Source of the DNA: an uncultured Bacilli bacterium
GTDB lineage: Bacteria; Bacillota_I; Bacilli_A; RF39; UBA660
NCBI GenBank assembly: GCA_947627835.1
Contig: CANQXM010000027.1
Location: 1 to 13,384 of the forward strand
Direction: 5' to 3'
Length of the DNA stretch: 13,384 nucleotides
Below, piece by piece: positions 11,827 to 13,384 of the stretch. How positions within the stretch are numbered: the first letter of the stretch is position 1; each line of letters opens with the position of its first letter. The position numbers were made by a program, and so were the translations under genes. The notes under the pieces are model-generated. The model searched no databases. It was given only the letters and a program-made list of their open reading frames with translations, and was not told the DNA's origin.

Positions 11827-13362
11827 ATGAAAAAATTTGGTTATCTTGCAGCTTTATGCTATAAAACTTGTGATTCTACGGATTACATTCAAGTGCATCC
11901 GACCCATATTGTACGTTGTAATTTACAGGATAATTTCTTTGATGTTGAGAATATGGGAAGTTATATGAGTGCTTTTTTAAATGACGATGATGTTACTTAT
12001 CCCATGGCTGAATTTGCTATTTCTTGGGAAGATTTTCAAAAGAAGTTTCAATTGAATGAAAAGTCTGATGATCAAGATCTTGAAATGGCTTTTAATCGTT
12101 ATCTTGATGAATTAAATCATAATCTTTATTTTCAGAAAATTGATTATATTCAAGATATTGCAACGACTTATTCTTTATGTTTGGAAGAAAATAAAGTATC
12201 GGTGATTGCGGTTGCAAATAATATGGGAGATATTCATTATATGAATGAAGAAACCAATTTGAATTTTCAAGATTTTCGTAATCCATCTGATAAAGAGGAA
12301 CTTGTCTATTCAGATGAAGAAAAAAAGGAAACAAAGGATGAAGCTTCTAAGGATGAAAAGCAAACTACTCTCCTCTCTTCTCTTCCAGGTTATGCTGATT
12401 TTTATCGCTATTTAACGCATTACATTAAGGGTCAAGATGAAGCCATTCAAATGGTGCTTGCTACTTTATATCGTCATTTTCAACTTCAAAATTATCGAAA
12501 TAAAACTAATATGATGATTATTGGACCTTCTGGTTGTGGGAAAACCGAAATTTTACGGAGAATCCAGGAAAAAATTTCTATTCCAATGGTTACCGTTGAT
12601 AGTTCCTTTTATTCTGCTGCTGGGTATGAAGGCAACTCTCTTTCAGATATTTTAGTTCAACTTTATCATCAAGCTGGAGATAATCTAGAAAAGGCGGAGC
12701 ATGGAATTGTTGTCATTGATGAAATTGATAAAAAAGTAACAAAGGATCAAAATGATGTTTCTGGTATTCGCGTATTAAATAGTTTACTTACAATGATTGA
12801 GGGTGGTACTTTTCACATTAATATTGGTTCAGAGGGATTTCCACACTATATTCAATTTTGTACCAATCAAGTTTTATTTATCACAATTGGAGCATTTGCA
12901 GAATTAGCTCAAGAATTACAACGAAAATCTTCTTCTTTGGGATTTCAAGCTACCCCAAGTGTTCCTAGAACTGAAATTACTTTAGAAGATTTAAATCATT
13001 TTGGTCTTCCACTTGAGTATTTACGGCGCATTCGACTTTGTCAAATTCATCCATTATCTATGCAAAATTTGTATGATATTTTGGTTTTACCGGAAGATTC
13101 TTGTTTATATGAATATCAACGAGCCTTTGAAAAGTGGGGATTTCATTTACAGATTGATCCATCTGCGCTTTGGGAATTTGTTCGTCGTGCGGCAGAAGAA
13201 AAGCAAGGTGCTAGTGGACTTAAAGTGGCTCTTGCCAATGTCATAGACCCTGCTTTTCATGAACTTTGTATGAGTGATGGAAGTTGGGATTCTGTTTATA
13301 TTGATGAGACCACGATGCAAATGAAACCTCCTTATCGTTTAATCAAAAAGAAAGAAGATTAG
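11827..13362 (+). CDS. ClpX-related AAA+ ATPase with an unrecognised N-terminal domain
   Basis: A 511-residue protein whose second half aligns with ClpX, the unfoldase of the ClpXP protease. Residues 1-150 match no family I know and lack the ClpX zinc-binding domain; 152-180 is an acidic/lysine-rich, probably disordered linker. The AAA+ part (about 190-480) has IKGQDEAIQMVLATLYRH (200-217), Walker A GPSGCGKT (233-240), Walker B IVVIDEID (294-301), the ClpX box DVSGIRVLNSLLTMIEGG (310-327), sensor 1 VLFITIGAF (349-357), an LGF tripeptide (371-373) where ClpX has its IGF ClpP-docking loop, and a candidate arginine finger (R401 in EYLRRIR). Differences from ClpX: pore loop GYEG instead of GYVG, no RKH pore-2 loop, and GASGLK instead of GARGLR at sensor 2. 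It may be a specialised unfoldase or a regulatory paralogue. The ribosome site (GGTG) is weak. Confidence 0.75.
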   Translation: MKKFGYLAALCYKTCDSTDYIQVHPTHIVRCNLQDNFFDVENMGSYMSAFLNDDDVTYPMAEFAISWEDFQKKFQLNEKSDDQDLEMAFNRYLDELNHNLYFQKIDYIQDIATTYSLCLEENKVSVIAVANNMGDIHYMNEETNLNFQDFRNPSDKEELVYSDEEKKETKDEASKDEKQTTLLSSLPGYADFYRYLTHYIKGQDEAIQMVLATLYRHFQLQNYRNKTNMMIIGPSGCGKTEILRRIQEKISIPMVTVDSSFYSAAGYEGNSLSDILVQLYHQAGDNLEKAEHGIVVIDEIDKKVTKDQNDVSGIRVLNSLLTMIEGGTFHINIGSEGFPHYIQFCTNQVLFITIGAFAELAQELQRKSSSLGFQATPSVPRTEITLEDLNHFGLPLEYLRRIRLCQIHPLSMQNLYDILVLPEDSCLYEYQRAFEKWGFHLQIDPSALWEFVRRAAEEKQGASGLKVALANVIDPAFHELCMSDGSWDSVYIDETTMQMKPPYRLIKKKED

Positions 13363-13384
13363 ATGAGGCTTTTAAATTCTGCTC
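13363..13384 (+). CDS. possible start of the next gene (7 codons visible)
   Basis: An ATG directly after the TAG stop of the ClpX-like gene opens a frame MRLLNSA that runs off the window. AAAGAAGA upstream could serve as a weak ribosome site. Too little is visible to name a product or to be sure that it is translated; co-transcription with the ATPase gene is likely if it is real. Confidence 0.35.

Noticed and set aside
12092..13246. Open frames inside the ClpX-like gene (12092-12334 minus, 13001-13246 plus)
   Set aside because: They overlap a clearly conserved AAA+ frame or its linker and have no ribosome sites.
11827..13362. Naming the AAA+ gene clpX
   Set aside because: The zinc-binding domain is missing, and the pore-loop and sensor-2 residues differ, so orthology to ClpX is not supported.
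1..13384. CRISPR arrays, insertion sequences, attachment sites, phage genes
   Set aside because: No direct-repeat arrays, terminal inverted repeats, transposase or integrase motifs were found anywhere in the window.

Overview
The window is AT-rich (about one third GC by eye) and looks like a chromosomal piece of a low-GC Gram-positive bacterium (Bacillota). The evidence is the strong Shine-Dalgarno sites (AGGAGG), the sigma-A-type promoters with 17-bp spacers, the U-tract terminators, and three sporulation genes (spoIIIAH-like, gerE, gerM). TGA is used as a stop codon (rimM, the SpoU-family gene, the CmpB-like gene), so this is not a Mycoplasma-code genome. I would guess a gut-type Bacilli or Erysipelotrichia-like spore former; species and genus cannot be read from the sequence.

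Left part, all on the minus strand. A tight translation-related operon reads YgjP-like metalloprotease, SpoU/TrmH-family 2'-O-methyltransferase, rimM, trmD; trmD runs off the left edge. Upstream of it, each with its own signals, lie mscL (large mechanosensitive channel) and a lemA / DUF2207 membrane-protein pair separated by an attenuator-like hairpin. Next comes a pseudopilin-like surface protein with its own sigma-A promoter.

Centre (6059-8835, minus strand). This is the most interesting region: a compact class II bacteriocin locus. Its order is a C39-peptidase/ABC exporter, a small single-pass membrane protein overlapping the exporter gene, and two short genes lying in what would otherwise be a 350-bp gap. 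These encode 45- and 56-residue peptides with canonical double-glycine leaders (LTSEELKEIQGG and LKKEELLQIEGG), overlap each other by 8 bp, and both carry GxxxG motifs in the mature part. This fits a two-peptide (class IIb) bacteriocin or a peptide signal. The exporter's C39 domain would cut the leaders at GG. No full-size HlyD/LcnD-type accessory protein and no clear immunity gene is visible.

Right part. A CmpB-like membrane protein (minus strand) is divergent from a plus-strand sporulation block: a SpoIIIAH-like mother-cell channel protein, GerE (late mother-cell transcription regulator) and GerM (two GERMN domains). All three have CATA-type -10-like elements upstream, fitting sporulation sigma factors. 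Then follow a tRNA-Arg(UCU) with promoter and terminator, and a 511-residue ClpX-related AAA+ ATPase. The ATPase has an unrecognised N-terminal domain in place of the zinc-binding domain and altered pore and sensor-2 residues, but keeps an LGF tripeptide where ClpX has its ClpP-docking loop.

The window is densely packed; several terminator hairpins begin inside the stop codon of the gene they end. No CRISPR array, insertion sequence, rRNA or riboswitch was seen.
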